This document shows positions 1 through 11,113 of a stretch of DNA of 64,000 nucleotides, piece by piece. The DNA is from Oerskovia jenensis (GTDB taxonomy: Bacteria; Actinomycetota; Actinomycetes; Actinomycetales; Cellulomonadaceae). How positions within the stretch are numbered: position 1 is the first letter of the stretch; each line of letters opens with the position of its first letter. Made by a program: the position numbers and the translations under genes. Under the pieces are notes generated by a model. The model did not search any database, was not told where the DNA came from, and was given only the letters and a program-made list of their open reading frames with translations. Where the stretch lies: NCBI RefSeq assembly GCF_016907235.1, contig NZ_JAFBBO010000001.1, positions 248,001 through 312,000 on the forward strand. Reading direction: 5' to 3'.

Positions 1-1
1 C

Positions 2-460
2 CAGACCGTCCCGGCCCCGCCGGCGGTCCCGGACGGCGACCTCGGCGAGGTCCTCGCCGGGCCGCTTACCGCGGTCTACGTGTCCAGCACGCTCGCGGGC
101 GACTGGCTCGCCCGTGTCGGGGCCCACCGCCTCGGCTTCCGGTCGAACGCGACCGTGACCGTGCACCGCGGCGGGGTGCTCATCACCCGCCAGGGCGCGC
201 CGGACCTCTTCCTGGCCGCGAGCGCCCTCGAGGCCGTCTCGCTGGCCCCCGGCATGGCGGGCAAGTACGTCGGCAAGGACGGTCTGGTCGTGCTGACCTG
301 GACCGTCCCCGCTGCCGGCGACGCGCCGGCCACCCGTCTGGACACCGGACTCCGGACGCAGGTCTCGCCGGACCGTGCCACCCTCCTGAACGCAGTCCGC
401 GAGCTTGTGCCCGCCGCCGACAGCGCACCGAACGACGACTCGAAGGAGCCGCAGCAGTGA
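2..460 (+). CDS. C-terminal part of PH-like/membrane protein upstream of carA (5' partial)
   Basis: The reading frame is open from the first bases of the window, so the N-terminus, where related proteins upstream of carA carry membrane segments, lies outside. The visible part holds a beta-rich stretch resembling the PH-like domain of the conserved actinobacterial protein found just before carA, followed by a polar Ser/Asp/Lys/Gln tail. Its stop overlaps the GTG start of carA by 4 bp, so the two are translationally coupled. No catalytic motif is visible and the function is unknown. Gene identity rests mainly on position. Confidence 0.75.
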   Translation, partial: QTVPAPPAVPDGDLGEVLAGPLTAVYVSSTLAGDWLARVGAHRLGFRSNATVTVHRGGVLITRQGAPDLFLAASALEAVSLAPGMAGKYVGKDGLVVLTWTVPAAGDAPATRLDTGLRTQVSPDRATLLNAVRELVPAADSAPNDDSKEPQQ

Positions 461-1710
461 GCATCTCGACCCCCAGCACTGACGCCCAGGACACCGACCG
501 GACCGCGGTCCTGGTCCTCGAGGACGGCACGACCCTGACGGGCCGCGCCTTCGGGGCCCGTGGCACGACGTTCGGCGAGATCGTCTTCAACACCGGCATG
601 ACCGGGTACCAGGAGACGCTGACCGACCCGTCCTACCACCGCCAGATCGTCGTCATGACGGCTCCCCACATCGGGAACACCGGGGTCAACGACGACGACC
701 CCGAGTCCCGCAAGATCTGGGTCAGCGGCTTCGTGGTCCGCGACCCCGCGCGACGCCCGTCGAACTGGCGCTCGGCCGGTTCCCTGACCGACGAGCTCGT
801 CGAGCAGGGGATCGTCGGGATCAGCGACATCGACACGCGCGCGCTGACCCGTCACCTGCGTGACCGCGGTGTGATGCGGGCCGGGGTGTTCTCGGGCGAG
901 GCGCTCGTGCGTGACGGTTACCTGCGCCCGGTCGAGGAGCTCGTGGAGCTCGTCCGTTCCGCCCCCGCGATGGCCGGTGCGGACCTGGCCCGCGAGGTCA
1001 GCACCCCCACGGCCTACGTGGTCGAGCCCTCGGGGGAGTTCGCCGGCAAGGAGCCGCTCAAGACGGTCGTGGCGGTGGACCTCGGCATCAAGTCGATGAC
1101 CCCGCAGCGCCTGTCCGAGCGCGGCATCCGTGTGCACGTCGTGCCCTCGTCCTCGACGATCGACGACGTCCTGGCCCTCGACCCCGACGGCGTGTTCTTC
1201 TCGAACGGCCCCGGTGACCCGAGCGCCGCGACGCACGAGGTGGCGCTGCTCCGCGAGGTCCTCGACCGCCGGCTGCCGTACTTCGGCATCTGCTTCGGCA
1301 ACCAGATCCTGGGCCGCGCGCTGGGCTTCGGCACGTACAAGCTCGCGTACGGCCACCGCGGCATCAACCAGCCCGTGATGGACCTCGCGACCCGCAGGGT
1401 CGAGATCACATCCCAGAACCACGGCTTCGCGGTCGACGCCCCCATCGGGGAGCAGGCGACCGCGCCGCACGACGGCGGGCGCTACGGCCGCGTCGTCGTC
1501 TCGCACGTCGGGCTCAACGACAACGTGGTGGAGGGGCTCGAGTGCCTCGACATCCCCGCGTTCTCGGTCCAGTACCACCCGGAGGCAGCCGCCGGCCCGC
1601 ACGACGCCGCCTACCTCTTCGACCGCTTCCTCGACCTCATGACGTCCGGCGCGGCCACTGCCGCCGGCCTCTCGGCCGCCACGCCGTCGACGTCCGCAAA
1701 GGAGAACTGA
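457..1710 (+). CDS. carA: Carbamoyl-phosphate synthase small subunit (glutamine amidotransferase)
   Basis: This is the glutaminase subunit that feeds ammonia to CarB for carbamoyl phosphate, shared by pyrimidine and arginine synthesis. It has 417 aa, normal for the family. An N-terminal CPSase small-chain domain precedes a class I glutamine amidotransferase domain. The nucleophile elbow GICFGNQ carries the catalytic Cys at about residue 279, and the His-Pro-Glu of QYHPE lies near 374-376. The usual His after the elbow is Asn, as in other actinobacterial CarA proteins. The GTG start overlaps the stop of the preceding gene, and carB follows 3 nt after the stop. Confidence 0.97.
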   Translation: MSISTPSTDAQDTDRTAVLVLEDGTTLTGRAFGARGTTFGEIVFNTGMTGYQETLTDPSYHRQIVVMTAPHIGNTGVNDDDPESRKIWVSGFVVRDPARRPSNWRSAGSLTDELVEQGIVGISDIDTRALTRHLRDRGVMRAGVFSGEALVRDGYLRPVEELVELVRSAPAMAGADLAREVSTPTAYVVEPSGEFAGKEPLKTVVAVDLGIKSMTPQRLSERGIRVHVVPSSSTIDDVLALDPDGVFFSNGPGDPSAATHEVALLREVLDRRLPYFGICFGNQILGRALGFGTYKLAYGHRGINQPVMDLATRRVEITSQNHGFAVDAPIGEQATAPHDGGRYGRVVVSHVGLNDNVVEGLECLDIPAFSVQYHPEAAAGPHDAAYLFDRFLDLMTSGAATAAGLSAATPSTSAKEN

Positions 1711-1713
1711 CCA

Positions 1714-5057
<3,344 letters not shown>

Positions 5058-5061
<4 letters not shown>

Positions 5062-5945
5062 GCGCTGGGCCGGGCACGGCGCGCCGCCCCTTCGGGGAGC
5101 GGCTCGCCGCGGCCATGGACGAGCACGGTCCGCTGTGCGTGGGGATCGACCCGCACCCGGGTCTGCTCGCGGCCTGGGGCCTGCCCGACGACGCCACGGG
5201 GCTCCGTGAGTTCGGCCTGCGGGTCGTGGACGCCGTGGGCGGGCAGGTCGCGGCGCTCAAGCCGCAGTCGGCCCTGTTCGAGCGGCACGGGTCGCGCGGT
5301 GTCGCGGCCCTCGAGGAGGTGCTCGCGGCCGCCGCTGCGGCGGGTCCTTCCGGGACGCTGACGATCGTCGACGCCAAGCGCGGGGACATCGGCTCGACCA
5401 TGGCCGGGTACGCGGACGCCTACCTGCGGGACGGCTCGCCGCTCGCGGGCGACGCCCTGACGGTCTCGCCGTACCTGGGCTTCGGGTCCCTGACCCCGGC
5501 CGTGGAGGCCGCGCTCGAGACGGGGCGTGGGCTGTTCGTGCTGTGCCTGACGTCCAACCCGGAAGGCGCGCAGGTCCAGCACGCCCGCACGGGCGCGGGG
5601 GCCGACGTCCGTTCGGTCGCCGCGCGCATCGCGGCCGAGGCCGCGGCCCTCAACGAGGGGGTGGCCCCGCTCGGCTCGATCGGCCTGGTCGTGGGCGCGA
5701 CCATCGGTGACGCCGCGCGCAACACGGGTGTGGACCTGCCCGCCGTCAACGGGCCGCTCCTGGCTCCCGGGGTCGGGGCCCAGGGCGCGGGCGCGGCCGA
5801 GCTCGCCGCGGTGTTCGGCGACGCTCGTCGTCAGGTGCTCGCGTCGTCCTCGCGCGGCGTGCTCGGGGCAGGACCCGACGCCGGGGCGCTGCTCACGGCG
5901 GCCCGCGCCGCCTCGCGCGAGGCGGCCGAAGCGCTGCGCGGCTGA
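5058..5945 (+). CDS. pyrF: Orotidine 5'-phosphate decarboxylase (type 2)
   Basis: PyrF decarboxylates OMP to UMP, the last step of de novo UMP synthesis. The protein has 295 aa, the longer subfamily-2 size seen in actinobacteria and proteobacteria, with the catalytic DAKRGD motif (Lys about 107) and a VGATIGD segment toward the C-terminus. The GTG start overlaps the carB stop (GTGA). An in-frame ATG lies upstream inside carB, but the overlap start fits the family N-terminus better. It ends the pyrimidine gene run, and a hairpin follows it. Confidence 0.95.
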
Positions 5946-5978
5946 CCGACCCGGCCGACAGTGCGCACGACGCGCCGT

Positions 5979-6007
5979 GGGGCGTCCACCGACCGGGTGG
6001 GCGCCCC
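5979..6007 (+). terminator. Hairpin after pyrF
   Basis: A 12-bp stem with one G-U wobble and a 5-nt loop lies 33 nt after the pyrF stop. There is no T-run, so it is terminator-like rather than a classical intrinsic terminator. Confidence 0.45.
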
Positions 6008-6094
6008 ACCGGCGTCCGGGGGAGCCCCCGGGGTCGGCGCCCCGCAGACGAGGGCGACAGGGACCGACAGGGGGCCGTCGGCGCGACGGCCTGA

Positions 6095-6100
6095 CAGACT
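6095..6100 (+). promoter_or_regulatory. -10-like hexamer for leaderless phosphatase mRNA
   Basis: CAGACT lies 6 nt before the ATG, and no Shine-Dalgarno sequence is visible. It is a weak variant of the TAnnnT-N6-start layout seen at many genes in this window. Confidence 0.35.
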
Positions 6101-6106
6101 CGTCCC

Positions 6107-6982
6107 ATGACCTCCTCCCTCGCTGCCGGTGACCGGCAGACACCCGAAGCCCTCGACATCCCCGGCACCTGGAACGCGCGCGACGTCGGTGGCCGTGCCG
6201 TGCCCGCCGGTGCCACCGCCCCCCTGCGTACGGGCGTGCTCGTACGCACCGCGAGCCTGTCCCGGCTCACTCCCGAGGGGGTGGCCGCCCTCGAGGCGCT
6301 GGGTGTGACGGTCGACGTGGACCTGCGCGGCGGGGACGAGATCGAGCGGGACGGCCAGGACGTCGTCCCGGCGACCACCCGGGTGGTGCCGCGGCCGCTG
6401 GACCCCGCCGCCGGCGTCGGGCATGCGCTGGGGGCGACCGACGACGCGAGCCTCCCGGCCGACGGCGCGAGCGGTGAGGAGCGCTCCGCGGACACCGCCG
6501 CGATGATCGGACGCCTGCTCGGGGCGGACGACCCGCAGGCCCTCGCGCGGGCCATGATGCACGGCGTCTATGCGACGTTCGTCACGGACCCGACCATCCG
6601 CCGGACGGTCGGAGAGGCCCTGGAGGACATCGCGGAGGCCGACAGGACGGTCGTCGTGCACTGCTCGGCGGGCAAGGACCGGACCGGGTGGATCGTCGCG
6701 CTCGTCCAGCACGTGTGCGGTGTGGGCGAGGAGGACCGGCTCGCGGAGTACCTCGCGAGCGGCACGGCCGTCGAGGGGCTCGCGGCCGTGATCCCCCCGA
6801 TCCCTGGCCTCGACAAGGACGCCCTGAAGCCCCTGCTGGGTGTCGAGCCCGAGTACCTCCAGGGCGCCTGGACGCTCGCCGAGACGGAGTTCGGGAGCAT
6901 CGACGGCTACCTCGACGCGTGCGGCGCCGGGCCTGCGACCAGGGCGAAGATCGCGAGGAAGTTCGCTGCTCAGGGCGTGTGA
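6107..6982 (+). CDS. Tyrosine/phosphoinositide-type protein phosphatase
   Basis: This 291-aa protein carries the Cys-X5-Arg signature HCSAGKDRTG (about residues 185-194, Cys186 and Arg192) of the bacterial tyrosine phosphatase family related to MptpB. An N-terminal NARDVGG segment is also typical of that family. It has no signal peptide, so it is probably cytosolic. The substrate cannot be told from sequence. It stands alone between pyrF and mihF, in a block that is otherwise strongly conserved, so it looks like an insertion into the housekeeping order. A -10-like hexamer directly before the ATG suggests a leaderless transcript. Confidence 0.88.
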   Translation: MTSSLAAGDRQTPEALDIPGTWNARDVGGRAVPAGATAPLRTGVLVRTASLSRLTPEGVAALEALGVTVDVDLRGGDEIERDGQDVVPATTRVVPRPLDPAAGVGHALGATDDASLPADGASGEERSADTAAMIGRLLGADDPQALARAMMHGVYATFVTDPTIRRTVGEALEDIAEADRTVVVHCSAGKDRTGWIVALVQHVCGVGEEDRLAEYLASGTAVEGLAAVIPPIPGLDKDALKPLLGVEPEYLQGAWTLAETEFGSIDGYLDACGAGPATRAKIARKFAAQGV

Positions 6983-6985
6983 ACG

Positions 6986-7014
6986 TTGCCTGACCTGCCA
7001 GGTGTGGCTAGTTT
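6986..7014 (+). promoter_or_regulatory. Sigma-A-type promoter of mihF
   Basis: TTGCCT (6986-6991) and TAGTTT (7009-7014) are separated by exactly 17 bp, which predicts transcription from about 7021 and a leader of about 90 nt for mihF. The -35 overlaps the space just after the phosphatase stop codon. Confidence 0.6.
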
Positions 7015-7110
7015 CGAGGGTGTCGAGGTCGCCACCGGGGGCATCAGATCCGGTCGGCGGCCCCGGTGCACGTGTGGGCCCATCCGTCTGAGGACAAGTA
7101 GGTGACTTGC

Positions 7111-7422
7111 GTGGCACTACCATCCCTGACCCCCGAGCAGCGCTCGGCGGCACTCGAGAAGGCGGCCGAGGCCCGTCGAGTGCGTGCCGAGGTCAAGAAC
7201 CGTCTGAAGCACTCCCAAGGCTCCCTCGCCGAGGTCATCGAGCAGGGCCGTACCGACGACGTGATCGGCAAGCTGCGCGTCGTCGCGCTGCTGGAGTCGC
7301 TCCCCGGCGTAGGTAAGGTGAAGGCCCGGGCGATCATGGAGGAGATCGGGATCGCCGAGACACGTCGTGTCCGCGGGCTGGGACCCCACCAGTCCGCGGC
7401 GCTCATCGAGAGGTTTGGCTGA
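7111..7422 (+). CDS. mihF: Actinobacterial integration host factor
   Basis: mIHF is the small nucleoid-associated DNA-binding protein specific to Actinobacteria and essential in mycobacteria. The sequence [18 protein letters not shown] and the following [10 protein letters not shown] and LPGVGKVKA segments (the helix-two-turns-helix DNA-binding part) match the family along its whole length, giving 103 aa. I chose GTG 7111 because family members begin at this MALP. GTG 7102 would add three residues. It sits before gmk, as in most relatives, and the gmk reading frame begins inside its end. Confidence 0.93.
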   Translation: MALPSLTPEQRSAALEKAAEARRVRAEVKNRLKHSQGSLAEVIEQGRTDDVIGKLRVVALLESLPGVGKVKARAIMEEIGIAETRRVRGLGPHQSAALIERFG

Positions 7423-8038
7423 CATTTCCGCTTCGCCCGCCGAGCAGGCCGCCCCGGCGCCTGCCGCACCACCGACCCCTGCCCGCCTGACAGTCCTGGC
7501 GGGACCCACCGCCGTCGGGAAGGGGACCGTGTCGGCGGACATCCGCGCACGGTACCCGCAGGTGTGGCTGTCCGTGTCCGCGACGACCCGCGCCGCCCGG
7601 CCGGGCGAGGTGGACGGCGTCCACTACCACTTCATCAGCGCGGAGGAGTTCGACCGGCTGGTCGAGACGGGAGAGATGCTCGAGTGGGCCGTCGTGCACG
7701 GCCGCAACCGGTACGGGACACCGCGCCGGCCCGTCGAGGAGAAGCTCGCGGCGGGGGTCCCCGCCCTGCTCGAGATCGACCTGCAGGGCGCACGCCAGGT
7801 GCGTGCGTCCATGCCCGAGGCCCGGTTCGTGTTCCTCGCCCCGCCCAGCTGGGAGGAGCTCGAGCGCAGGCTCGTCGGGCGGGGGACGGAGGGCCCGGAG
7901 GAGCGCGAACGGCGCCTCGCCACGGCCCGCGTCGAGCTGGCCGCGGAACCGGAGTTCGACGTCGTGATCGTCAACGACGAGGTGCACCGGGCGACCGACG
8001 CGCTCGTCGAGGCGATGGGCCTGACGCCCGTCGCGTGA
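7415..8038 (+). CDS. gmk: Guanylate kinase
   Basis: Gmk phosphorylates GMP to GDP with ATP. The P-loop GPTAVGKGT lies near residue 28, followed by the GMP-binding block ([17 protein letters not shown]) and the LID region, giving a normal-length enzyme after an Ala/Pro-rich N-terminal leader. The start is uncertain. The TTG at 7415 overlaps the mihF end by 8 bp and gives 207 aa. No ATG or GTG lies between it and the P-loop, while a GTG further upstream would run deep into mihF. Coupled translation from mihF is likely. Confidence 0.93.
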   Translation: MADISASPAEQAAPAPAAPPTPARLTVLAGPTAVGKGTVSADIRARYPQVWLSVSATTRAARPGEVDGVHYHFISAEEFDRLVETGEMLEWAVVHGRNRYGTPRRPVEEKLAAGVPALLEIDLQGARQVRASMPEARFVFLAPPSWEELERRLVGRGTEGPEERERRLATARVELAAEPEFDVVIVNDEVHRATDALVEAMGLTPVA

Positions 8039-8040
8039 CC

Positions 8041-8077
8041 GTCGTGGTGCCTGCGCCCCGGGCGCGGTCACCACGAC
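8041..8077 (+). terminator. Hairpin after gmk
   Basis: A 9-bp perfect stem (GTCGTGGTG with CACCACGAC) encloses a GC-rich inner stem and is followed by GATTTG. It starts 3 nt after the gmk stop and precedes the rpoZ promoter region. Confidence 0.55.
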
Positions 8078-8094
8078 GATTTGTGCCTGCCCAG

Positions 8095-8100
8095 TAGACT
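8095..8100 (+). promoter_or_regulatory. Candidate -10 of rpoZ
   Basis: TAGACT lies about 104 nt before the rpoZ start, just after the gmk hairpin. No good -35 is visible at the usual distance. Confidence 0.35.
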
Positions 8101-8203
8101 GGTCGTCAGGCGTGTGCGTCATGAGCGCGCGCAACCTCTTTGATCCATCCTGCGGGCGACCGTCTGAGCCGCCGCAGGCCCCCCTGACTCACGGAGTGAG
8201 ACT

Positions 8204-8476
8204 GTGTCTGGAACCATCGCCGCCCCCGAGGGCATCACCGACCCGCCGATCGACGACCTGCTGGAGCGCGCCGACTCCAAGTACGCGCTCGTGATCTACG
8301 CGGCCAAGCGTGCCCGTCAGATCAACGCGTACTACTCGCAGCTCAACGAGGGCCTGCTGGAGAACGTGGGCCCGCTCGTCGAGACCCGCAACCAGGAGAA
8401 GCCGCTCTCGATCGCGATGCGCGAGATCAACGAGGGCCTGCTCACGATCGAGACCGTGGAGGCTCCCGCCTCCTGA
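8204..8476 (+). CDS. rpoZ: RNA polymerase omega subunit
   Basis: This 90-aa protein matches RpoZ along its length, with the [25 protein letters not shown] core and C-terminal [11 protein letters not shown]. It helps assemble and stabilise RNA polymerase through the beta-prime subunit. The GTG start is preceded by GGAGTGA at good spacing. Position after gmk and before coaBC is the standard actinobacterial order. The leader of about 100 nt holds no obvious structure beyond the gmk hairpin. Confidence 0.97.
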   Translation: MSGTIAAPEGITDPPIDDLLERADSKYALVIYAAKRARQINAYYSQLNEGLLENVGPLVETRNQEKPLSIAMREINEGLLTIETVEAPAS

Positions 8477-8481
8477 CCGCA

Positions 8482-8501
8482 GGGCCGCCTGCGGGCGGCC
8501 C
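8482..8501 (+). terminator. Short hairpin after rpoZ
   Basis: An 8-bp GC stem (GGGCCGCC with GGCGGCCC) lies 6 nt after the rpoZ stop. It has no T-run and may only attenuate read-through into coaBC. Confidence 0.35.
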
Positions 8502-8552
8502 CGTGGTCCGGGTGGGCGCGGCGCGCGTGACACAGAGGAAGGGCTCGTGCCG

Positions 8553-9788
8553 ATGAGGATCCTTCTCGGGGTCTCCGGGGGAGTGGCGGCCTACAAGGCC
8601 GTGCTCCTGCTGCGGCTCCTGCGCGAGCAGGGGCACCAGGTGCGGGTCGTGCCCACCGCGTCCGCCCTGCGTTTCGTCGGGGCGCCGACGTTCGAGGCCC
8701 TGTCGGGCGAGAAGGTCAGCACCGAGGTGTTCGACGACGTCCCGCAGGTCGCGCACGTCGCGCTCGGCCAGGGCGCGGACCTCGTGATCGTCGCGCCCGC
8801 CACGGCGGACCTCCTCGCACGGGCGGCGGTCGGCCGCGCGGACGACCTGCTCACCTCGACCCTGCTGACCGTGTCCTGCCCGGTCGTGATGGCCCCGGCC
8901 ATGCACACCGAGATGTGGCAGCACCCGGCGACCGTGGCCAACGTCGCGACCCTGCGCTCGCGCGGGGTGCACGTGATCGAACCGGCGAGCGGTCGCCTCA
9001 CGGGCAAGGACTCGGGGCCGGGACGCCTGCCCGAGCCCGAGGACATCGCGCGGATCGCCCTCGAGGTCGCCGCGCAGGGCGCCGCGCCCGTCGCGGCCCA
9101 GGACCTCTCGGGACTGCGCGTGGTCGTCTCGGCCGGCGGGACGCGCGAACCCATCGACCCGGTGCGCTTCATCGGGAACCTGTCGAGCGGACGCCAGGGC
9201 ATCGCCCTGGCTCGCGCCGCACAGGACCGGGGCGCCGACGTGACGCTCGTCGGGGCGAACCTGACGGAGCCCCTCGACCAGATCGCCGACGTCGTCCGGG
9301 TCGGCTCGACCGCCGAGCTGCGCGAGGCCATGCGCTCCCTGGCGCCGCGCGCCGACGTGGTGGTCATGACGGCCGCCGTGGCGGACTTCCGCCCGGCCCG
9401 CACACCGGCCGCGAAGATCAAGAAGGTCCCCGGCCAGGGGCCCGCTCCCATCGAGCTGGTCGAGAACCCCGACATCCTCGCCGAGCTCGCTCGCGAGCGC
9501 CTGCGCCCCGGCCAGGTCGTCGTGGGGTTCGCGGCCGAGACGGGCGACGAGGCGGGCGACGTCTGGCACCACGGCCGGGCCAAGGCGCGTCGCAAGGGCG
9601 CCGACCTCCTGGTGATCAACCCCGTGGGCCACGGCAAGGGGTTCGGGACGGACACCAACGAGGTGACGATCGTCGACGCTCAGGGCGAGACGGTCGCGCG
9701 GGCCGAGGGCACCAAGCGCGAGGTGGCGGACGCGGTCTGGGACACGGTCCTCAAGCTCTCGCCGCCGCTCGCCGCGACCACGGACTGA
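8553..9788 (+). CDS. coaBC: Bifunctional phosphopantothenoylcysteine decarboxylase/synthetase
   Basis: CoaBC makes 4'-phosphopantetheine precursors for coenzyme A. The N-terminal flavoprotein (CoaC) domain opens with [14 protein letters not shown] and carries the PAMHTEMW active-site block. The C-terminal CoaB domain (from about residue 190) shows [17 protein letters not shown] and VGFAAETG. The length is 411 aa, as expected. The ATG at 8553 follows GAGGAAGGG by about 9 nt. A GTG two codons upstream is an alternative. It lies between rpoZ and metK, a conserved arrangement. Confidence 0.96.
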   Translation: MRILLGVSGGVAAYKAVLLLRLLREQGHQVRVVPTASALRFVGAPTFEALSGEKVSTEVFDDVPQVAHVALGQGADLVIVAPATADLLARAAVGRADDLLTSTLLTVSCPVVMAPAMHTEMWQHPATVANVATLRSRGVHVIEPASGRLTGKDSGPGRLPEPEDIARIALEVAAQGAAPVAAQDLSGLRVVVSAGGTREPIDPVRFIGNLSSGRQGIALARAAQDRGADVTLVGANLTEPLDQIADVVRVGSTAELREAMRSLAPRADVVVMTAAVADFRPARTPAAKIKKVPGQGPAPIELVENPDILAELARERLRPGQVVVGFAAETGDEAGDVWHHGRAKARRKGADLLVINPVGHGKGFGTDTNEVTIVDAQGETVARAEGTKREVADAVWDTVLKLSPPLAATTD

Positions 9789-9807
9789 GACCACTCACGC
9801 GTCTCAG
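9785..9807. repeat. Dyad at the coaBC end/metK promoter
   Basis: CTGAGAC and GTCTCAG are perfect 7-bp inverted arms 9 nt apart, overlapping the coaBC stop codon. It lies about 33 bp upstream of the metK -10 and could be a terminator or a regulator site. Confidence 0.35.
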
Positions 9808-9840
9808 CGGTCGGATGCCGGGTATCACCTAGCGGGACAG

Positions 9841-9846
9841 TACGCT
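9841..9846 (+). promoter_or_regulatory. -10 of leaderless metK mRNA
   Basis: TACGCT lies exactly 6 nt before the metK ATG and there is no Shine-Dalgarno, so transcription should start at or next to the start codon. Confidence 0.55.
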
Positions 9847-9852
9847 CTACCC

Positions 9853-11061
9853 ATGAGCACTCACGACCTGCGCCTGTTCACGTCCGAGTCCGTGACGGAA
9901 GGACACCCGGACAAGGTCTGTGACCAGATCTCCGACGCGATCCTCGACGCGATGCTCGACCAGGATCCGACGTCGCGCGTCGCGGTCGAGACCATGGTCA
10001 CCACGGGGCTGGTCCACGTCGCGGGCGAGGTCACCACCAACGCCTACGTCGAGATCCCGCAGATCATCCGCGACGTCGTCAAGGGGATCGGCTACACGTC
10101 CTCCGCGATCGGCTTCGACGGCGACTCGTGCGGCGTCTCGGTCTCGATCGGCCAGCAGTCCCCGGACATCGCCCAGGGCGTCGACAAGAGCCTGGAGGAA
10201 CGAGACGACTCCTCCGGCCCGAGCATCTCGCGTGACCCGCTCGACGCCCAGGGCGCCGGCGACCAGGGCCTGATGTTCGGCTACGCGAGCGACGAGACCC
10301 CCACGTTGCTGCCGCTGCCGATCTTCCTCGCGCACCGGTTGGCCGAGCGCCTGGCCCTCGTCCGCAAGGACGGGTCGCTGCCGGGTCTGCGTCCCGACGG
10401 CAAGACGCAGGTGACCATCGGCTACGACGGCGACCGCGCGGTCCGCCTCGACACCGTGGTCCTGTCGACGCAGCACGACGAAGACGTCCTGCAGGAGACG
10501 CTGCGCGCCCAGGTCGCCGAGCTCGTCGTGGCCCCGGTCGTCGAGGGCCTCGACCTGGACGTCGCGGACTTCCGCCTGCTGGTCAACCCCACGGGCAAGT
10601 TCGTCATCGGCGGGCCCCAGGGCGACGCCGGGCTCACGGGCCGCAAGATCATCGTCGACACGTACGGCGGCATGGCCCGTCACGGTGGCGGCGCGTTCTC
10701 CGGCAAGGACCCGTCCAAGGTGGACCGTTCGGCCGCCTACGCCACGCGGTGGGTCGCCAAGAACGTCGTCGCGGCGGGCCTCGCGCGCCGCTGCGAGGTG
10801 CAGGTCGCGTACGCGATCGGCAAGGCGCACCCCGTGGGTCTGTACGTCGAGACGTTCGGCACCGAGACCGTCCCGGTCGAGCGCATCCGTGCCGCGATCG
10901 ACGAGGTCTTCGACCTGCGCCCCGCGGCGATCATCGCCGACCTCGACCTGCTGCGCCCCATCTACTCGCAGACCGCCGCGTACGGGCACTTCGGGCGCGA
11001 GCTGCCCGACTTCACCTGGGAGCGCACGGACCGCGTGAAGGCCCTGCAGGCTGCGGTCTGA
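9853..11061 (+). CDS. metK: S-adenosylmethionine synthetase
   Basis: MetK forms SAM from methionine and ATP. The 402-aa protein shows [24 protein letters not shown] at the N-terminus, [12 protein letters not shown] (the MAT signature, about residue 135-147) and [16 protein letters not shown] (about 277-292). The ATG lies 6 nt after a -10-like hexamer with no ribosome-binding site, so it is probably leaderless. No SAM-responsive riboswitch is visible upstream. Confidence 0.98.
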   Translation: MSTHDLRLFTSESVTEGHPDKVCDQISDAILDAMLDQDPTSRVAVETMVTTGLVHVAGEVTTNAYVEIPQIIRDVVKGIGYTSSAIGFDGDSCGVSVSIGQQSPDIAQGVDKSLEERDDSSGPSISRDPLDAQGAGDQGLMFGYASDETPTLLPLPIFLAHRLAERLALVRKDGSLPGLRPDGKTQVTIGYDGDRAVRLDTVVLSTQHDEDVLQETLRAQVAELVVAPVVEGLDLDVADFRLLVNPTGKFVIGGPQGDAGLTGRKIIVDTYGGMARHGGGAFSGKDPSKVDRSAAYATRWVAKNVVAAGLARRCEVQVAYAIGKAHPVGLYVETFGTETVPVERIRAAIDEVFDLRPAAIIADLDLLRPIYSQTAAYGHFGRELPDFTWERTDRVKALQAAV

Positions 11062-11113
11062 GACGCTTCGCACGCGGTGGCCCGGTGTGGGTGGCCCGTG
11101 CTGAGATAGGGCG

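Noticed and set aside
8112-8294. 60-codon ORF overlapping the start of rpoZ
   Set aside because: It runs out of frame into rpoZ, has no ribosome site and resembles no protein.
9789-9852. SAM riboswitch before metK
   Set aside because: Only 64 bp are available, with no SAM-I or SAM-II core, and metK appears leaderless.
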